The translations under genes were made by a program, and so were the position numbers. Shown here in pieces: positions 38,166 through 49,696 of a stretch of 64,000 nt of DNA. Origin of the DNA: Serratia marcescens (GTDB lineage: Bacteria > Pseudomonadota > Gammaproteobacteria > Enterobacterales > Enterobacteriaceae); the NCBI GenBank assembly GCA_015548865.1, contig JADMXW010000019.1, forward strand, positions 62,001 through 126,000, read 5' to 3'. The notes below the pieces were generated by a model. That model did not search any database, had not been told where the DNA came from, and saw only the letters and a list, made by a program, of their open reading frames with translations. Each line of letters starts with the position of its first letter. Position 1 is the first letter of the stretch.

Positions 38166-38345
38166 CCCACAAGCCCGCATGCCTGCTGCATTAATTAAAT
38201 ATCTTATTGTTATGTCGCTCATGCAAATCAGGACTTTTTTACCGTTGCTGCAAAAATTTTAGCTGCATGCGAACTTTTGCCGCTTTGCACAAAAAAGCGC
38301 CTTGGCGCACAACACGCTTGTGAAACCCCGTAGCCTTGAAATTAT

Positions 38346-38594
38346 TTCTACCCGACATACTTCATGCTGCAAGCGTGTTACCTATGCTGGGTATTCAATC
38401 GCCTTCACCCCGAGGCCCCTGGCTTTACGCGGGAAATGACGCCGCTACGCGGTGCCTTCGGAGCCCGAGCCCACTAACGGGCCGCCAGCGACGCGGAAAA
38501 CTCGTCTCATCTCTGAGATTCACCCTTCGGGCCAGCACAAGCGCTGTTCAAAACGTTAACGTTTTGTCCTGCATCTCTAATTATTTAAGGTATA
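38346..38594. repeat. Long ERIC derivative (about 249 bp)
   Basis: Ends resemble ERIC (CTACCCGACATACTTCATG and TAATTATTTAAGGTATA). The variant module is present (AAAACGTTAACGTTTTGTCC, CAGCACAAGCGCTGTT), together with an extra G+C-rich centre of about 100 bp. It lies between the DARS1-like site and the orphan gene. Confidence 0.7.
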
Positions 38595-38740
38595 AATCCA
38601 TTGCTTGATTTTTATTGCATTGAAAATAAAAGTTGACTTATGGAAAATAAATTCATAAGCATCTCATACTCCAATGAACATTATATGAGATGCTGTTATT
38701 GACTTACTTAAATATGGATCTGGATAGAAAATAAAAATTA

Positions 38741-39388
38741 TCAGAATGACTGAATAGGTTCATCCTTACTCGATACTGAAAAAACCCCGCCTTCCTTAAT
38801 AATATCGTTCACATCTTCAACATCAAGAGAATCTAGAGCTTCGTCTAATAGACTATCTACAGAAGCATACAATTTATTATGGATATGCATATAATCTTCG
38901 CTATTGTCATCAATATATTGGTCATCAAACTCAAATCCAGCCTCACTTTCATTTTCTTCAGCTATGGAATCTAACGCGCTCGTCCCCTGCCTCATCAATG
39001 TCGCAAGTAAAAATTTAAATTTATCTCCCGGAATCTCCCCTTTCGCCTCCTGTTTGCCATCACTGACTCTCACTATGACCGTACCTTTCTCATTATTGTT
39101 ACTAGGTAGATTAAAGGTCACTTTATTACCTTGAATGTCATCCAGCGCAATAACCCCTGTTCTTGTACATTCATACATCGCTTCTGAAGAATTGATAAGA
39201 CGTATAATATTATTATCGATCTGACGATAGAGCTCTTTATTTCCCTTGCGTATACTGCCGAAGGTAAAAAAATTAATAATATATTCCAGCAATCCTTTTG
39301 GAGATAAAGCCTTATTTATTTCCCCTTGATTTTCTGCACCAGCTGCACACACAGCCATATTGCATAATGTACTAATGCTTGTCATCAT
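38741..39388 (-). CDS. Unrecognised A+T-rich gene downstream of bioD
   Basis: A 215-residue protein that I do not recognise. It starts MMTSISTLCNMAVCAAGAENQ, has a conserved-looking core LSPKGLLEYIINFFTFGSIRKGNKELYRQIDNN (about residues 28-60), then IVRVSDGKQEAKGEIPGDKFKFLLATLMRQG, and a strongly acidic C-terminal third (many Asp and Glu). There is no clear signal peptide or membrane helix. Base use is A+T-rich and unlike the bio genes, suggesting transfer. The E. coli bioD-uvrB gap has no such gene. Size, acidic tail and composition would fit a secreted effector, but this is a guess. AAGG precedes the ATG. Confidence 0.65.
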   Translation of the reverse strand: MMTSISTLCNMAVCAAGAENQGEINKALSPKGLLEYIINFFTFGSIRKGNKELYRQIDNNIIRLINSSEAMYECTRTGVIALDDIQGNKVTFNLPSNNNEKGTVIVRVSDGKQEAKGEIPGDKFKFLLATLMRQGTSALDSIAEENESEAGFEFDDQYIDDNSEDYMHIHNKLYASVDSLLDEALDSLDVEDVNDIIKEGGVFSVSSKDEPIQSF

Positions 39389-39499
39389 AACCACCTTAGC
39401 TGATAAGAAATACTTAATGGATAAGTTGACATTATTGTCAGACGGTTAAGCTTCAGTAAGAAGGTTAATGCCTTATTTTTTGCATCAGGCAATAGCGTG

Positions 39500-40180
39500 T
39501 CAGACACGCAGCAATGTAATATCCAGATACGCTCCCAAATTCTGTGTATGCGGCGCATCAACATAAGGAATCTCGCCGAGCAACGGTGCGTGCAAATGGT
39601 ATTGCAACGTATCCAGATAGGCCTGATGCCAGCGCCCTGCCGGTTGGATATCATTGGCAATCCAGCCTGCCAACGTCAATCCCGCATGCGCAACTGCTTG
39701 AGCCGTAAGTAATGCGTGATTGATGCAGCCCAGTTTAACACCGACAACCAGGATCACCGGCAGTTGCTCACGCAACACCCAATCGGCAAATGTATGTTGT
39801 GGTGTCAACGGCGTAAACCATCCACCAGCGCCTTCCACCAGAACCCAGTCAGCTTTAGCCGTTAATTTGGTCAAGCCCTGAGACATCACATCGAAATCAA
39901 TCGGTTTCTGCTCTACCGCGCTTACTATATGCGGTGAGGTTGGTTCGACAAACACCAACGGGTTTACTTCATCGTAAGTGAGCGGCACACTGCTACATGC
40001 TTGCAGATGTCTGGCATCTTCATTACGTATGCCCAGAGAAGTGTTTTGCGCACCGGAAGCAACAGGCTTATAGCCCGCACAACGGAACCCTGCCTTCTCA
40101 GCGGCTTGTAGCAATGCCCCGCTGGCAATGGTTTTGCCCACTTCAGTATCTGTCCCGGTAACAAACCAACGTTTAGTCAC
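39500..40180 (-). CDS. bioD: Dethiobiotin synthetase BioD
   Basis: A 226-residue enzyme that closes the ureido ring of dethiobiotin with ATP and CO2. The P-loop FVTGTDTEVGKT is at the start, GYKPVASG follows and VEGAGGWFTPL is in the middle. The GTG at 40180 gives the family N-terminus (VTKRWFVTG, compare MSKRYFVTG) and overlaps the end of bioC by 8 bp. An ATG at 40195 is the alternative. It ends the bioBFCD operon. Confidence 0.95.
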   Translation of the reverse strand: MTKRWFVTGTDTEVGKTIASGALLQAAEKAGFRCAGYKPVASGAQNTSLGIRNEDARHLQACSSVPLTYDEVNPLVFVEPTSPHIVSAVEQKPIDFDVMSQGLTKLTAKADWVLVEGAGGWFTPLTPQHTFADWVLREQLPVILVVGVKLGCINHALLTAQAVAHAGLTLAGWIANDIQPAGRWHQAYLDTLQYHLHAPLLGEIPYVDAPHTQNLGAYLDITLLRV

Positions 40181-40934
40181 GATAAATAATTCCATAAATC
40201 AAATGATAACTTAGGGGAAAACCACCAGGTGCAGCGGGGTATACCTGCGCTAACGCTTGTAGACGACGACGGGTGAGTAAACCGCGTGCGCGATCGCCGT
40301 GCAACCAGGTAGCACCAATCCCTTTCAGGGAGTGCATCACATCGGTCACCGTAGGAAAGCGGTAGCTCAACGTTTGTGGATAGAGTCGATGGCGGTAAGG
40401 ACGGCAGGCATCAGCAATCTGAGCCAGCGGCAAAAAGTGATTAACCCGCTTTGAACCATCCAAGCGCAGCCACGCTTGCGCCAGTTCGCCGAGAGAGCCT
40501 TCTGCCAAAGTAGAAAAGACCACCACGCCGCCAGGACGAGTAGCCCGATAACACGATGCAATAGCACGCGGTAAATCTTCACACCACTGCACTGCCAGAT
40601 TGCTAAAACAGAGATCGATGCTTGCATCGGCTAACGGCAAATGCTCAATATCACCTTGTACATAAACATCTGCACTATGCTCAGCTGCCGCCTGCTGCAA
40701 CATGCCAGCAGAAAGATCCAACGCAACGACCTGTTTACCGAGTGCACGCCACCGTTGGCTAAAATATCCCGTACCACATCCTGCATCCAAGACCCGTTGC
40801 CCAGCAAGCGGTGTCGCCAACGTCATTAGATGCTCTCCGCTGGTGCGTTGTAACTCGGCGAAACGCGCATAGCGCTGTGCTGCTCGGCCAAAGGCATGTG
40901 CGATGGCTCGCTTGTTATACAATTCATTACTCAT
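40173..40934 (-). CDS. bioC: Malonyl-ACP O-methyltransferase BioC
   Basis: A 253-residue SAM methyltransferase that masks malonyl-ACP so that fatty-acid synthesis can make the pimelate chain. Motif I is [15 protein letters not shown] (near residue 46), followed by [11 protein letters not shown] and the [15 protein letters not shown] motif specific to BioC. It overlaps bioF by 8 bp and bioD by 8 bp. Confidence 0.95.
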   Translation of the reverse strand: MSNELYNKRAIAHAFGRAAQRYARFAELQRTSGEHLMTLATPLAGQRVLDAGCGTGYFSQRWRALGKQVVALDLSAGMLQQAAAEHSADVYVQGDIEHLPLADASIDLCFSNLAVQWCEDLPRAIASCYRATRPGGVVVFSTLAEGSLGELAQAWLRLDGSKRVNHFLPLAQIADACRPYRHRLYPQTLSYRFPTVTDVMHSLKGIGATWLHGDRARGLLTRRRLQALAQVYPAAPGGFPLSYHLIYGIIYRD

Positions 40935-42099
40935 CAGCGCCCTCCTCTTGCTCACGCGCCGCCGTATGCAAAGCATCAAGCAGACGGGCGATGTCATCAT
41001 CGGTATGGGCAGCGGTCAGTGTTATGCGCAGTCGTGCACTGCCGGGTGGCACTGTCGGTGGACGCATGGCACTAACCCCAATCCCTTGCTGACGTAAACG
41101 GTGTGCCACGCGTAAGGCCGCAGTGTTATCACCGACAATCAGCGGTTGAATGGGACTCTGCGACGGCATTAAGAGAAAGGGTAAATCCTCAGCACCTGCG
41201 CGAAACTGGGCGATATGGCGGCCTAACGTCTGGCGTAGTGCATCTCCCTGCTGAATGCAGGTTAGCGCCGCGCGCAATGCGCACGCCTGAGCGGGGGGCA
41301 TACTGGTGCTGTAAATCAAATGACGGGCAAACTGTAATAAATATTCAGCTACCGGTTCGCTGCACAGCAAGGCCGCGCCGCTAACGCCAAATGCCTTACC
41401 AAAGGTCACGATCAACAATTCGGGTTTTACCCCTTGCTGCCAGCAGCTCCCGCGACCTTGCTCACCGCACACGCCAACACCGTGTGCGTCATCCACCATT
41501 AGCCAGGCTCCGTGCGCCTTCGTCAGCGCATGGAGTGCGCCCAAAGGTGCACTGTCGCCGTCCATACTGAAGATGCCTTCTGTCACAGCCAAGGTTTCAC
41601 CCTGCGAGCAGCCTTCCAGCAGCCGTTGTAGTGCGGCTGGCTGATTGTGAGCAAAACGACGCAGCGTGGCCGATGACTGAGTGGCTGCTTCCAGTAAAGA
41701 CGCGTGACTGAGTTTGTCCGCTAAAATCCGATCTTGTCCCTGCATCAGGGCAGCAACAACCCCCTGATTTGCCGCATAGCCGGAGATGAACAACAGCGCA
41801 CGCGGATAACCCAACCATTGCGCTAGTTCGCCCTCCAACGCCGCATGAGCGTCGGTATAACCCGTTACGTGCCCCGAGCCTCCGCTGCCAACACCATAGC
41901 GAGTCGCGCCCGTTTGCCAGGCGTCAATAATGGCAGGGTGCTGACTTAACCCCAGGTAATCATTGCTGGAAAAATTCAGGTAACGTTGCCCCTGCTGTAC
42001 CAGCCAGCGACCGCCACCGTGATTGACAATACGTGAGCGATAAGCATCTTCTGTACGGCGCTGTACCAACGCCGCGTCTATCCTTTTTTGCCATCCCAT
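40927..42099 (-). CDS. bioF: 8-Amino-7-oxononanoate synthase BioF
   Basis: A 390-residue PLP enzyme that joins pimeloyl thioester with alanine. The PLP lysine is in [16 protein letters not shown] (near residue 236). Other family blocks are [26 protein letters not shown] and [15 protein letters not shown]. It starts 5 bp after bioB ends. Confidence 0.96.
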   Translation of the reverse strand: MGWQKRIDAALVQRRTEDAYRSRIVNHGGGRWLVQQGQRYLNFSSNDYLGLSQHPAIIDAWQTGATRYGVGSGGSGHVTGYTDAHAALEGELAQWLGYPRALLFISGYAANQGVVAALMQGQDRILADKLSHASLLEAATQSSATLRRFAHNQPAALQRLLEGCSQGETLAVTEGIFSMDGDSAPLGALHALTKAHGAWLMVDDAHGVGVCGEQGRGSCWQQGVKPELLIVTFGKAFGVSGAALLCSEPVAEYLLQFARHLIYSTSMPPAQACALRAALTCIQQGDALRQTLGRHIAQFRAGAEDLPFLLMPSQSPIQPLIVGDNTAALRVAHRLRQQGIGVSAMRPPTVPPGSARLRITLTAAHTDDDIARLLDALHTAAREQEEGADE

Positions 42100-42104
42100 G
42101 CTGG

Positions 42105-43142
42105 TTACACTGCAGCGTTATAGAACTGTTCGGTATCAGCTTCCAGCATCTGTTGTGCCAAACGTTGCTGCTGCTGGTTATCCCCTGCATCCGTTTCTGT
42201 TTGCTGCGGGTTGAGGCCGAGTTTACGGAACAAGATCAAGTCCTTATCTTCTTTGGGATTGGGCGTGGTTAGCAATTTGCAGCCATAAAAAATGGAGTTA
42301 GCACCCGCCATAAAACACATGGCCTGAGTCTGCTCGCTCATTTGCTCGCGCCCGGCAGAGAGGCGCACATGAGAGGTGGGCATCATGATGCGCGCTACGG
42401 CGATAGTGCGGATAAAATCGAAAGGCTCAACGTCGTCGTTATTTTCCAGTGGCGTCCCTTTCACTTTCACCAGCATATTGATCGGCACACTTTCCGGCGG
42501 CGTCGGCAGGTTTGCCAATTGCACCAGCAATCCGGCCCGATCGCGGACCGTCTCGCCCAATCCAACAATGCCGCCGGAGCAAACTTTGATTCCTGCGTGG
42601 CGCACTTTATCCAGCGTATCCAGTCGCTCCTGATAAGTGCGAGTAGTAATGATATTGCCGTAGAACTCCGGCGAGGTATCCAGGTTATGGTTATAGAAAT
42701 CCAGTCCAGCATCTGCCAACCGTTCCGCCTGATCACCATGCAAGGTACCCAGCGTCATGCACGTTTCCATCCCCATTTCCTTGACGCCCTTCACCATCTG
42801 CTCCAGATAGGGCATATCGCGTTCATGCGGGTTTTTCCAGGCGGCTCCCATGCAAAAACGGGTTGAACCCGCCGCTTTAGCCTGACGTGCGGAATCCAGC
42901 ACCTGCTCCACCTGCATCAGTCGCTCTGCTTCCAGCCCGGTGCGATAGCGCGCACTTTGCGGGCAATACTTGCAATCCTCCGGACAGGCACCGGTTTTGA
43001 TGGAGAGCAGCGTGCTCACCTGTACCTGCCGAGGATCGAAGTGCTGCCGATGTACCTGCTGTGCTTCAAACATCAGTTCTAAAAAGGGTTTATCAAACAG
43101 TTGTTGCGCTTGCTCCAGCGTCCAGTAAATACGTTCTGCCAT
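42105..43142 (-). CDS. bioB: Biotin synthase BioB (radical SAM)
   Basis: A 345-residue enzyme (346 in E. coli) that inserts sulfur into dethiobiotin. The radical-SAM cluster is CPEDCKYC (near residue 53). Ligands of the second [2Fe-2S] cluster are seen in [18 protein letters not shown] and [12 protein letters not shown], plus Arg in HVRLSAGRE. The first gene of the operon; divergent from bioA across the BirA operator. The start at 43142 gives [13 protein letters not shown]. Confidence 0.96.
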   Translation of the reverse strand: MAERIYWTLEQAQQLFDKPFLELMFEAQQVHRQHFDPRQVQVSTLLSIKTGACPEDCKYCPQSARYRTGLEAERLMQVEQVLDSARQAKAAGSTRFCMGAAWKNPHERDMPYLEQMVKGVKEMGMETCMTLGTLHGDQAERLADAGLDFYNHNLDTSPEFYGNIITTRTYQERLDTLDKVRHAGIKVCSGGIVGLGETVRDRAGLLVQLANLPTPPESVPINMLVKVKGTPLENNDDVEPFDFIRTIAVARIMMPTSHVRLSAGREQMSEQTQAMCFMAGANSIFYGCKLLTTPNPKEDKDLILFRKLGLNPQQTETDAGDNQQQQRLAQQMLEADTEQFYNAAV

Positions 43143-43225
43143 AGGGTTGGCCTCTTTGCTCAACAGGGTGCTATGCCGTCTGTGCGGCATGAAAATGTGG
43201 CATAAGTGTAAATGACGAGGCTATA

Positions 43226-43259
43226 CTGTCAACCAAATCAATGTTAATTTAGTTTACAA
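43226..43259. promoter_or_regulatory. BirA (biotin repressor) operator
   Basis: CTGTCAACC, 16 bases, then AGTTTACAA: a mildly diverged form of the BirA consensus TTGTAAACC...GGTTTACAA. It sits in the bioB-bioA gap where a single operator represses both divergent promoters. Confidence 0.75.
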
Positions 43260-43274
43260 TGCGGTTTATTAATC

Positions 43275-44567
43275 ATGTTGCTCTCTCGCGCGGATTTGGA
43301 TTTCGATCAACGCCATATCTGGCACCCTTACACATCAATGACGCAGCCACTCCCGTGTTATCCAGTGGTCTCTGCCCACGGTTATCATTTGCACCTGGAC
43401 GATGGGCGGGAACTGGTGGATGGCATGTCTTCCTGGTGGGCAGCCATTCACGGCTACAACCATCCCCGCCTCAATCAAGCATTGCTGCAACAAATGAGCC
43501 AGATGTCGCATGTGATGTTTGGCGGCATCACACATCCTCAGGCGATCACACTGTGCCAGCGGCTAGTCACCATGACACCCACACCGTTAGAGTGCGTGTT
43601 TTTAGCCGATTCTGGGTCGGTGGCAGTGGAAGTGGCACTCAAAATGGCCCTGCAATACTGGCAGGCCCGCGGCGAACGCCGGGCGCGTTTTTTGACCCTG
43701 CGGCACGGTTATCACGGTGATACCTTTGGGGCGATGTCGGTGTGCGATCCTCTCAATGCCATGCACAGCCTCTATCAGGGATATCTGCCCGCACATCTGT
43801 TTGCTGATGCGCCCCGCAGCCGTTTTGATGAAGCATGGCAAGAATCGGATATCCAACCGCTTCACCACATGTTGGAAGCACACAGTAACGACATTGCCGC
43901 TGTTATCCTTGAACCGGTAGTACAAGGTGCAGGCGGTATGCGTATCTACCACCCCACCTACCTCAAACGCGTGCGCGAGTTGTGCGACCGATACGGTATC
44001 TTGCTGATAGCAGACGAAATTGCGACCGGATTTGGCCGCACGGGTAAGTTGTTCGCCTGTGAGCATGCTGGTATCGCCCCTGATATTCTCTGCCTGGGTA
44101 AAGCGTTAACCGGAGGATATCTGACGCTTTCCGCTACCTTAACTACGCGGCAGGTCGCGAACACCATCAGCAATGGTGAGGCTGGTTGCTTCATGCACGG
44201 TCCCACGTTTATGGCTAACCCTCTGGCCTGTGCTGCAGCCAATGCCAGTCTTGCCTTGCTGGCAGAAGGTGAATGGCATCAACAAGTTCGGGCGATCGAA
44301 CGCCAATTACACGATGAGTTATTACCATTAATCGATGCGGCACGGGTAGCAGATGTGCGCATTCTGGGAGCCATTGGCGTGGTTGAAACCACACGCCCGG
44401 TGGATGTGGCACGTATACAACGATTTTTTGTCGAACGGGGCGTGTGGATTCGTCCCTTTGGTAAGCTGCTCTATCTGATGCCTCCCTATATTATCTCGCC
44501 AGAGGCATTGAGTCGGTTGACGGGGGCACTGCGTGACGCGGTAGAGCGCGCAGCGTTGTTTCAATAA
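43275..44567 (+). CDS. bioA: Adenosylmethionine-8-amino-7-oxononanoate aminotransferase BioA
   Basis: A 430-residue class III PLP aminotransferase (429 in E. coli) that makes 7,8-diaminopelargonate using SAM as amino donor. It has [12 protein letters not shown] at the start, [50 protein letters not shown] and the PLP lysine in [18 protein letters not shown] (near residue 274). The second half of the biotin regulon in this window. Confidence 0.96.
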   Translation: MLLSRADLDFDQRHIWHPYTSMTQPLPCYPVVSAHGYHLHLDDGRELVDGMSSWWAAIHGYNHPRLNQALLQQMSQMSHVMFGGITHPQAITLCQRLVTMTPTPLECVFLADSGSVAVEVALKMALQYWQARGERRARFLTLRHGYHGDTFGAMSVCDPLNAMHSLYQGYLPAHLFADAPRSRFDEAWQESDIQPLHHMLEAHSNDIAAVILEPVVQGAGGMRIYHPTYLKRVRELCDRYGILLIADEIATGFGRTGKLFACEHAGIAPDILCLGKALTGGYLTLSATLTTRQVANTISNGEAGCFMHGPTFMANPLACAAANASLALLAEGEWHQQVRAIERQLHDELLPLIDAARVADVRILGAIGVVETTRPVDVARIQRFFVERGVWIRPFGKLLYLMPPYIISPEALSRLTGALRDAVERAALFQ

Positions 44568-44660
44568 CGATAGGGAATGTCGATGGGAAAAAACTGTGAT
44601 CTGTGGCACGCCAAATTGATTAGCGCTATGATAATCGTCTCAGCTTATCAGGAACTTCCC

Positions 44661-45074
44661 ATGCGTAATACGACAATCCTTTGCGGGCAGTATTTACGCG
44701 CTTTCGCACTTATTTATCTGTGTCTGTTCGCAGGTAATGCGATATCCGCGTTACTCCCGCTGACTATTCCCGGCAGCATTATCGGCATGCTAATCCTTTT
44801 CTCCTTGTTGGCCTCACAAATTCTTCCCGCCAAGTGGGTCAAGCCTGGTTGCCATTTAATGATTCGTTATATGGCACTGCTTTTTGTGCCTATCGGCGTC
44901 GGCGTAATGAATTACTATGACCTGCTGACCAAGCAATTCGGTCCGATCGTCGTGTCCTGTTTAATCAGCACGCTGATAGTGATGCTGGTGGTTGGTTTTA
45001 GCACACAGATTATGCAACGTGAGCGCATCATTACGACGCACGAAACATCCGAGGATGGGGAAGGGAAAAAATAA
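44661..45074 (+). CDS. yohJ: LrgA/CidA-family membrane protein YohJ
   Basis: A 137-residue protein with four hydrophobic segments (132 in E. coli). The LrgA block [30 protein letters not shown] is clear and is followed by [15 protein letters not shown]. LrgA/CidA proteins resemble holins; YohJK has been proposed as an antiholin-like pair. The last base overlaps yohK. The ATG at 44661 has AGGAA before it. Confidence 0.92.
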   Translation: MRNTTILCGQYLRAFALIYLCLFAGNAISALLPLTIPGSIIGMLILFSLLASQILPAKWVKPGCHLMIRYMALLFVPIGVGVMNYYDLLTKQFGPIVVSCLISTLIVMLVVGFSTQIMQRERIITTHETSEDGEGKK

Positions 45075-45769
45075 TGTTGTCCAATATCTGGTGGTCACTA
45101 CCTCTCACGCTGCTAACCTTCTTCGCTGCGCGCAAACTGGCTATCAAATGCAAAATGCCATTATTAAATCCCCTACTGGTGTCGATGGCAATCCTGATCC
45201 CTGTGTTACTGCTGCTTAATATTCCTTACGAAAACTATTTTGCTGGCAGTAAGGTGCTCAACGATCTGTTGCAGCCAGCGGTAGTCGCGTTAGCGTTCCC
45301 ACTCTATGAGCAATTACACCAAATCCGTACGCGCTGGAAATCGATTATCAGCGTCTGCTTTATCGGCAGCATGGCGGCTATTATATCCGGAACAGTCATT
45401 GCATTATGGCTAGGGGCGACACCAGAGATAGCCGCATCAGTTCTACCAAAGTCAGTGACCACGCCCATTGCCATGGCTGTCGCAAGCACTATCGGCGGTA
45501 TTCCCGCCATCAGCGCCGTGTGCGTAATTTTTGTCGGGATCCTTGGCGCCGTATTCGGCCATACCCTGTTTAATCGTGTGGGCATTCATACCAAAGCCGC
45601 CCGCGGCCTTTCCATGGGCACGGCATCCCATGCTTTGGGTACTGCACGCTGCGTAGAGCTCGATTTTCAGGAAGGTGCATTCAGTTCACTGGCGCTGGTA
45701 ATCTGCGGCATAATGACTTCACTGATTGCACCTTTTATCTTTCCGCTGCTAGTTCGGCTGTTTCACTGA
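45074..45769 (+). CDS. yohK: LrgB-family membrane protein YohK
   Basis: A 231-residue protein (231 in E. coli) with about seven hydrophobic segments. LrgB features include LQPAVVALAFPLYEQL, SVTTPIAMAVASTIGG and GTASHALGTARCVEL. It works with YohJ. As in E. coli, cdd follows on the same strand. Confidence 0.93.
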   Translation: MLSNIWWSLPLTLLTFFAARKLAIKCKMPLLNPLLVSMAILIPVLLLLNIPYENYFAGSKVLNDLLQPAVVALAFPLYEQLHQIRTRWKSIISVCFIGSMAAIISGTVIALWLGATPEIAASVLPKSVTTPIAMAVASTIGGIPAISAVCVIFVGILGAVFGHTLFNRVGIHTKAARGLSMGTASHALGTARCVELDFQEGAFSSLALVICGIMTSLIAPFIFPLLVRLFH

Positions 45770-45954
45770 AAAGCGGGGGTATGCAGACTGCACGATAGCA
45801 GCAGAAACGTTGCATCTTGCTCAAGAATTTGAGATATATCGCGCAGTTTGCATTTTATTTTCAATAAGTTCACGTTCGACAAGATGCTGGTCGCGATTTA
45901 TTGATACGCTACTTTTTACCCTGACAACAATAATGGCAAAAAGAGTACATCGCT

Positions 45955-46842
45955 ATGCACCCACGATACCACGCCCCTTTTGCACAGCTTTCTGACACAC
46001 TGCAACACGCATTGTCACCCTTGCTTGAACGTTCCGATTTTGCCGGGATGCTACTCGCTGAAGAGGTAGCAACGCTTTGTACCCAATGTGAACTTACACC
46101 AGAAGCTCTGGCATACGCCCTGCTGCCTCTCGCTGCGGCCTGTGCTATTGCACCGATCTCTCAGTTTCAGGTAGGTGCTATTGCACAAGGAGAGAGTGGC
46201 AACCTCTACTTCGGTGCCAATATGGAATTTACAGCGGTGCCGTTGCAACAAACCCTGCATGCGGAACAAAGCGCCATTGCGCATGCCTGGCTACGTCAGG
46301 AGCGCGGTTTGACCAGCATTACGGTTAATTACACACCCTGCGGGCACTGCCGCCAGTTTATGAATGAGTTGAACCGTGCAGATACCTTGCATATTCATCT
46401 ACCGGGCCGAGAGCCGGCACTTTTGCACCATTATTTACCCGATGCCTTTGGGCCACGGGATCTCAACATCACCACGCTGCTAATGGATCAAGTGAATTAT
46501 GGACGTATCCTGCACGATGCCGATCTGTTGGCTCAGACCGCGCTGGATGCAGCCAACCGTAGCCATGCGCCATACAGTAACGCGCTGAGTGGTGTGGCGC
46601 TGGAAACGGAGCGCGGAACGGTATATACCGGGCGATATGCAGAAAATGCGGCGTTCAATTCTAGCTTACCGCCTCTCCAGGTAGCCCTGAATCTGATGAA
46701 TCTGGCCGGTGATGATATTCACAATGTGCGCCGAGCTGCATTGGTTGAACCGCGTAATGCGACCCTCAGCCAGTGGGTTATGCTACAAATTATTCTCGCC
46801 GAAGCTGGATGTACTGACGTACAGCAACATTTTATAGACTGA
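45955..46842 (+). CDS. cdd: Cytidine deaminase Cdd
   Basis: A 295-residue two-domain dimeric form as in E. coli. The catalytic zinc site is HAEQSAI (His and the proton-shuttling Glu, near residue 102) with TPCGHCRQF (two Cys, near 128). The C-terminal domain repeats the fold without ligands. It deaminates cytidine and deoxycytidine for salvage. In E. coli cdd is under CytR and CRP; I could not point to a sure site in the 185-base gap before it. Confidence 0.95.
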   Translation: MHPRYHAPFAQLSDTLQHALSPLLERSDFAGMLLAEEVATLCTQCELTPEALAYALLPLAAACAIAPISQFQVGAIAQGESGNLYFGANMEFTAVPLQQTLHAEQSAIAHAWLRQERGLTSITVNYTPCGHCRQFMNELNRADTLHIHLPGREPALLHHYLPDAFGPRDLNITTLLMDQVNYGRILHDADLLAQTALDAANRSHAPYSNALSGVALETERGTVYTGRYAENAAFNSSLPPLQVALNLMNLAGDDIHNVRRAALVEPRNATLSQWVMLQIILAEAGCTDVQQHFID

Positions 46843-47022
46843 GCCAGGACACAAAATGGTGAGCAAACCGAAGAGCATTGACTAAAATGTTGTGACGCAA
46901 GTCATGTGTAACTAATTTAATTAACATTTTCTGTACATATTTTTTGGGTAATTTAAGATCCGCCCTGTCATGTCGTGTCATTACCTAAATTCGTTTCTGT
47001 TACCCGAAGAGTAAGAAAAGTC

Positions 47023-48720
47023 ATGGAATTAGAATACGAAAGCAAACGCGCACTCTACATCCCCTATGCTGGCCCAATCCTGTTGGAATTCCCCTTATTG
47101 AACAAAGGCAGCGCCTTCACCAATGAAGAACGCGCCAACTTCAACCTGCATGGTCTACTGCCAGAAGCAGTGGAAACCATTGAGGAGCAGGCAGAACGAG
47201 CCTGGCGTCAGTATCAGGAATTCAAAAATGATATGGAGAAACACGTCTATCTGCGTAACATCCAGGATACCAACGAGACCCTGTTTTACCGCCTATTGGA
47301 CGCACACCTGACCGAAATGATGCCGATCATCTACACCCCTACGGTCGGTCAGGCGTGCGAACACTTCTCTGATATTTATCGTCGTGCTCGTGGATTGTTT
47401 ATCTCTTATCCAAATCGCGAAAACATCGATGACATGTTGCAAAACGCCACCAAGCAGAATGTGAAAGTGATTGTGGTCACCGACGGTGAACGCATTCTTG
47501 GCCTTGGCGATCAGGGTATCGGCGGCATGGGTATCCCTATCGGTAAGCTGTCGCTCTACACCGCCTGCGGTGGTATCAGCCCAGCTTACACACTGCCCGT
47601 AGTGCTGGATGTAGGCACTAACAACCCACAACGCCTGAACGATCCGCTTTATATGGGCTGGCGTCACCCACGCATCACCGGCGAAGAGTACGATGCGTTC
47701 GTGGAAGAGTTTATTCAGGCGGTGAAACGTCGTTGGCCGAATGTGTTGCTGCAATTTGAGGACTTTGCGCAAAGCAATGCTACGCCGCTGTTAAACCGTT
47801 ATCGTGATGAAATCTGTTGCTTCAATGACGACATTCAAGGTACTGCCGCTGTCGCATTGGGCAGCTTGATTGCTGCTAGCCGAGCTGCTGGCACGCAGTT
47901 GCGCGATCAAACGGTGACCTTCCTCGGTGCCGGTTCAGCCGGTTGTGGTATCGCCGAACAGATTATCGCCCAGATGAAATCTGAAGGTTTGAGCGAAGAA
48001 GAAGCACGTGCTCGCGTATTTATGGTAGACCGCTTCGGTCTGCTGACCGACAAGCTACCTAATTTGCTCGATTTCCAGAGCAAACTGGTGCAGAAGAGCG
48101 AACTGCTGAGCTCGTGGGACGTTGCCAGCGATGCTATCTCTTTGTTGGAAGTGGTACGCAACGCCAAGCCGACCATCCTGATAGGCGTATCTGGCCAGCC
48201 AGGGCTGTTCACGGAGGAGATCATTCGTGAAATGCACACTCACTGTGCACGTCCTATCGTGATGCCACTCTCCAACCCGACCTCACGCGTTGAAGCCCGT
48301 CCAGAAGACATTATTCGCTGGACTGATGGTGCTGCACTGGTAGCAACAGGAAGCCCGTTCTCGCCAGTTAAGCATAAAGATACGCTTTTCCCCATTGCCC
48401 AATGTAACAATTCCTATATCTTCCCAGGTATTGGTTTAGGCGTATTGGCTTGTGGCGCAAAACGTATTACTGACGGCATGTTGATGGCAGCCAGCCGTGC
48501 ACTGGCTGACTGTTCTCCCCTAGCAAACAACGGCGAAGGTGCTCTGCTGCCCGATTTGGCGGATATCCAGGACGTCTCTCGCCGTATCGCAATGGACGTA
48601 GCCAAAGCGGCGCAGTTGCAAGGCGTAGCGGAAGTGACCTCCAGTGACACGCTGGCGAAGGCCATTACGCACAATTTCTGGCAACCGCAATACCGTAGCT
48701 ATAAGCGCACGTCATTCTAA
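47023..48720 (+). CDS. maeA: NAD-dependent malic enzyme MaeA (SfcA)
   Basis: A 565-residue enzyme (565 in E. coli) that converts malate to pyruvate and CO2 with NAD. It shows the catalytic Tyr in [32 protein letters not shown], the metal-binding LLQFEDFA and [11 protein letters not shown], and the NAD fold [13 protein letters not shown]. The ATG at 47023 gives the usual [18 protein letters not shown] start; the frame extends to 46975 without support. A good terminator follows. Confidence 0.95.
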   Translation: MELEYESKRALYIPYAGPILLEFPLLNKGSAFTNEERANFNLHGLLPEAVETIEEQAERAWRQYQEFKNDMEKHVYLRNIQDTNETLFYRLLDAHLTEMMPIIYTPTVGQACEHFSDIYRRARGLFISYPNRENIDDMLQNATKQNVKVIVVTDGERILGLGDQGIGGMGIPIGKLSLYTACGGISPAYTLPVVLDVGTNNPQRLNDPLYMGWRHPRITGEEYDAFVEEFIQAVKRRWPNVLLQFEDFAQSNATPLLNRYRDEICCFNDDIQGTAAVALGSLIAASRAAGTQLRDQTVTFLGAGSAGCGIAEQIIAQMKSEGLSEEEARARVFMVDRFGLLTDKLPNLLDFQSKLVQKSELLSSWDVASDAISLLEVVRNAKPTILIGVSGQPGLFTEEIIREMHTHCARPIVMPLSNPTSRVEARPEDIIRWTDGAALVATGSPFSPVKHKDTLFPIAQCNNSYIFPGIGLGVLACGAKRITDGMLMAASRALADCSPLANNGEGALLPDLADIQDVSRRIAMDVAKAAQLQGVAEVTSSDTLAKAITHNFWQPQYRSYKRTSF

Positions 48721-48745
48721 GCGGTTTCACTGCGTGAAACGAAAT

Positions 48746-48770
48746 GGCCCCTCTCTCGGGGCCGTTTTTA
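48746..48770 (+). terminator. Terminator of maeA
   Basis: Stem GGCCCC/GGGGCC with loop TCTCTC is followed by GTTTTTA. A second small hairpin (GTTTCAC/GTGAAAC) lies just before it. It also separates the convergent gsiD. Confidence 0.85.
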
Positions 48771-48781
48771 TTGGTAATAAA

Positions 48782-49687
48782 CTACGGGCGCAACTTAGGA
48801 TCAAGCGCATCGCGCAAACCATCTCCGAGCAGGTTAAACGCCAGTACGGTTAAAAAGATAGCCAGGCTGGGGAACAACGCCACGTGCGGAGCAGTGACCA
48901 TGTCAGCCCGGGCTTCATTGAGCATAGCCCCCCACTCAGGAGTCGGCGGTTGCGCCCCTAACCCGAGAAAAGAGAGGCTGGCAGCCGTAATAATCGACAT
49001 ACCAATACGCATAGAAAAATAGACCACAATTGAAGAAAAGGTGCCGGGGAGAATGTGGCGCATGAGGATGGTGCTGTCAGACGCGCCGATACTGCGCGCC
49101 GACTCCACATAGGTTTGCTGTTTCAGTACCAGCGTATTTCCACGCACCAAACGCGCAAAGGCAGGAATACTGAAAATGGCTACGGCGACAATAACATTCG
49201 CCATTCCACTCCCCATCACCGCCACCACGGCTATCGCCAGCAGAATGCCGGGGAAGGCAAACAGCACGTCGCACAGTCGCATGATAAACCTATCCCACAT
49301 CCCTTCATAATAACCCGCCAATAGCCCCAGTAACGTGCCGATTACCATCCCCACCACCACAGATAAAATGCCAGCAGACAGTGAAATGCGCGCGCCAAGT
49401 AAAATGCGGCTAAAGATATCACGCCCAAGGGCATCAACCCCCAGCCAGTGCATTGAAGAGGGTCCTTCGTTTAGCCGGTCATAGTCGAAGTAATTTTCCG
49501 CATCGAAAGGGGCCAGATAAGGAGCAAATAACGCCACGGCAAGCAGTAGCAACACAAACATACCCGCAATCACTGCCGTACGTTGCAGTAAAAAACGTCG
49601 CCAAAATTCGCCAAGCGGTGTGCGAATGGTCGTTTCACGCAGCAGTGGCAGCGTTGCCAGCACTGCTTTGCGTCGCCAGTGTTTCAT
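48782..49687 (-). CDS. gsiD: Glutathione ABC importer permease GsiD
   Basis: A 301-residue inner-membrane permease of the oligopeptide (OppC) type, 303 in E. coli. N-terminal helix at about 35-57, [21 protein letters not shown] before the core domain, and the EAA loop [20 protein letters not shown]. It pairs with GsiC and is driven by GsiA. The last gene of the minus-strand set gsiA-gsiB-gsiC-gsiD. Confidence 0.92.
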   Translation of the reverse strand: MKHWRRKAVLATLPLLRETTIRTPLGEFWRRFLLQRTAVIAGMFVLLLLAVALFAPYLAPFDAENYFDYDRLNEGPSSMHWLGVDALGRDIFSRILLGARISLSAGILSVVVGMVIGTLLGLLAGYYEGMWDRFIMRLCDVLFAFPGILLAIAVVAVMGSGMANVIVAVAIFSIPAFARLVRGNTLVLKQQTYVESARSIGASDSTILMRHILPGTFSSIVVYFSMRIGMSIITAASLSFLGLGAQPPTPEWGAMLNEARADMVTAPHVALFPSLAIFLTVLAFNLLGDGLRDALDPKLRP

Positions 49688-49696
49688 CGCGGTTCC

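Noticed and set aside
38291..38308. A6 plus GCGC/GCGC hairpin as a terminator of the bio operon
   Set aside because: The stem is only four to five pairs and lies 430 bases beyond the orphan gene, so I could not support it.
42342..42866. 174-codon plus-strand frame
   Set aside because: Antisense to bioB; composition is that of a shadow frame.
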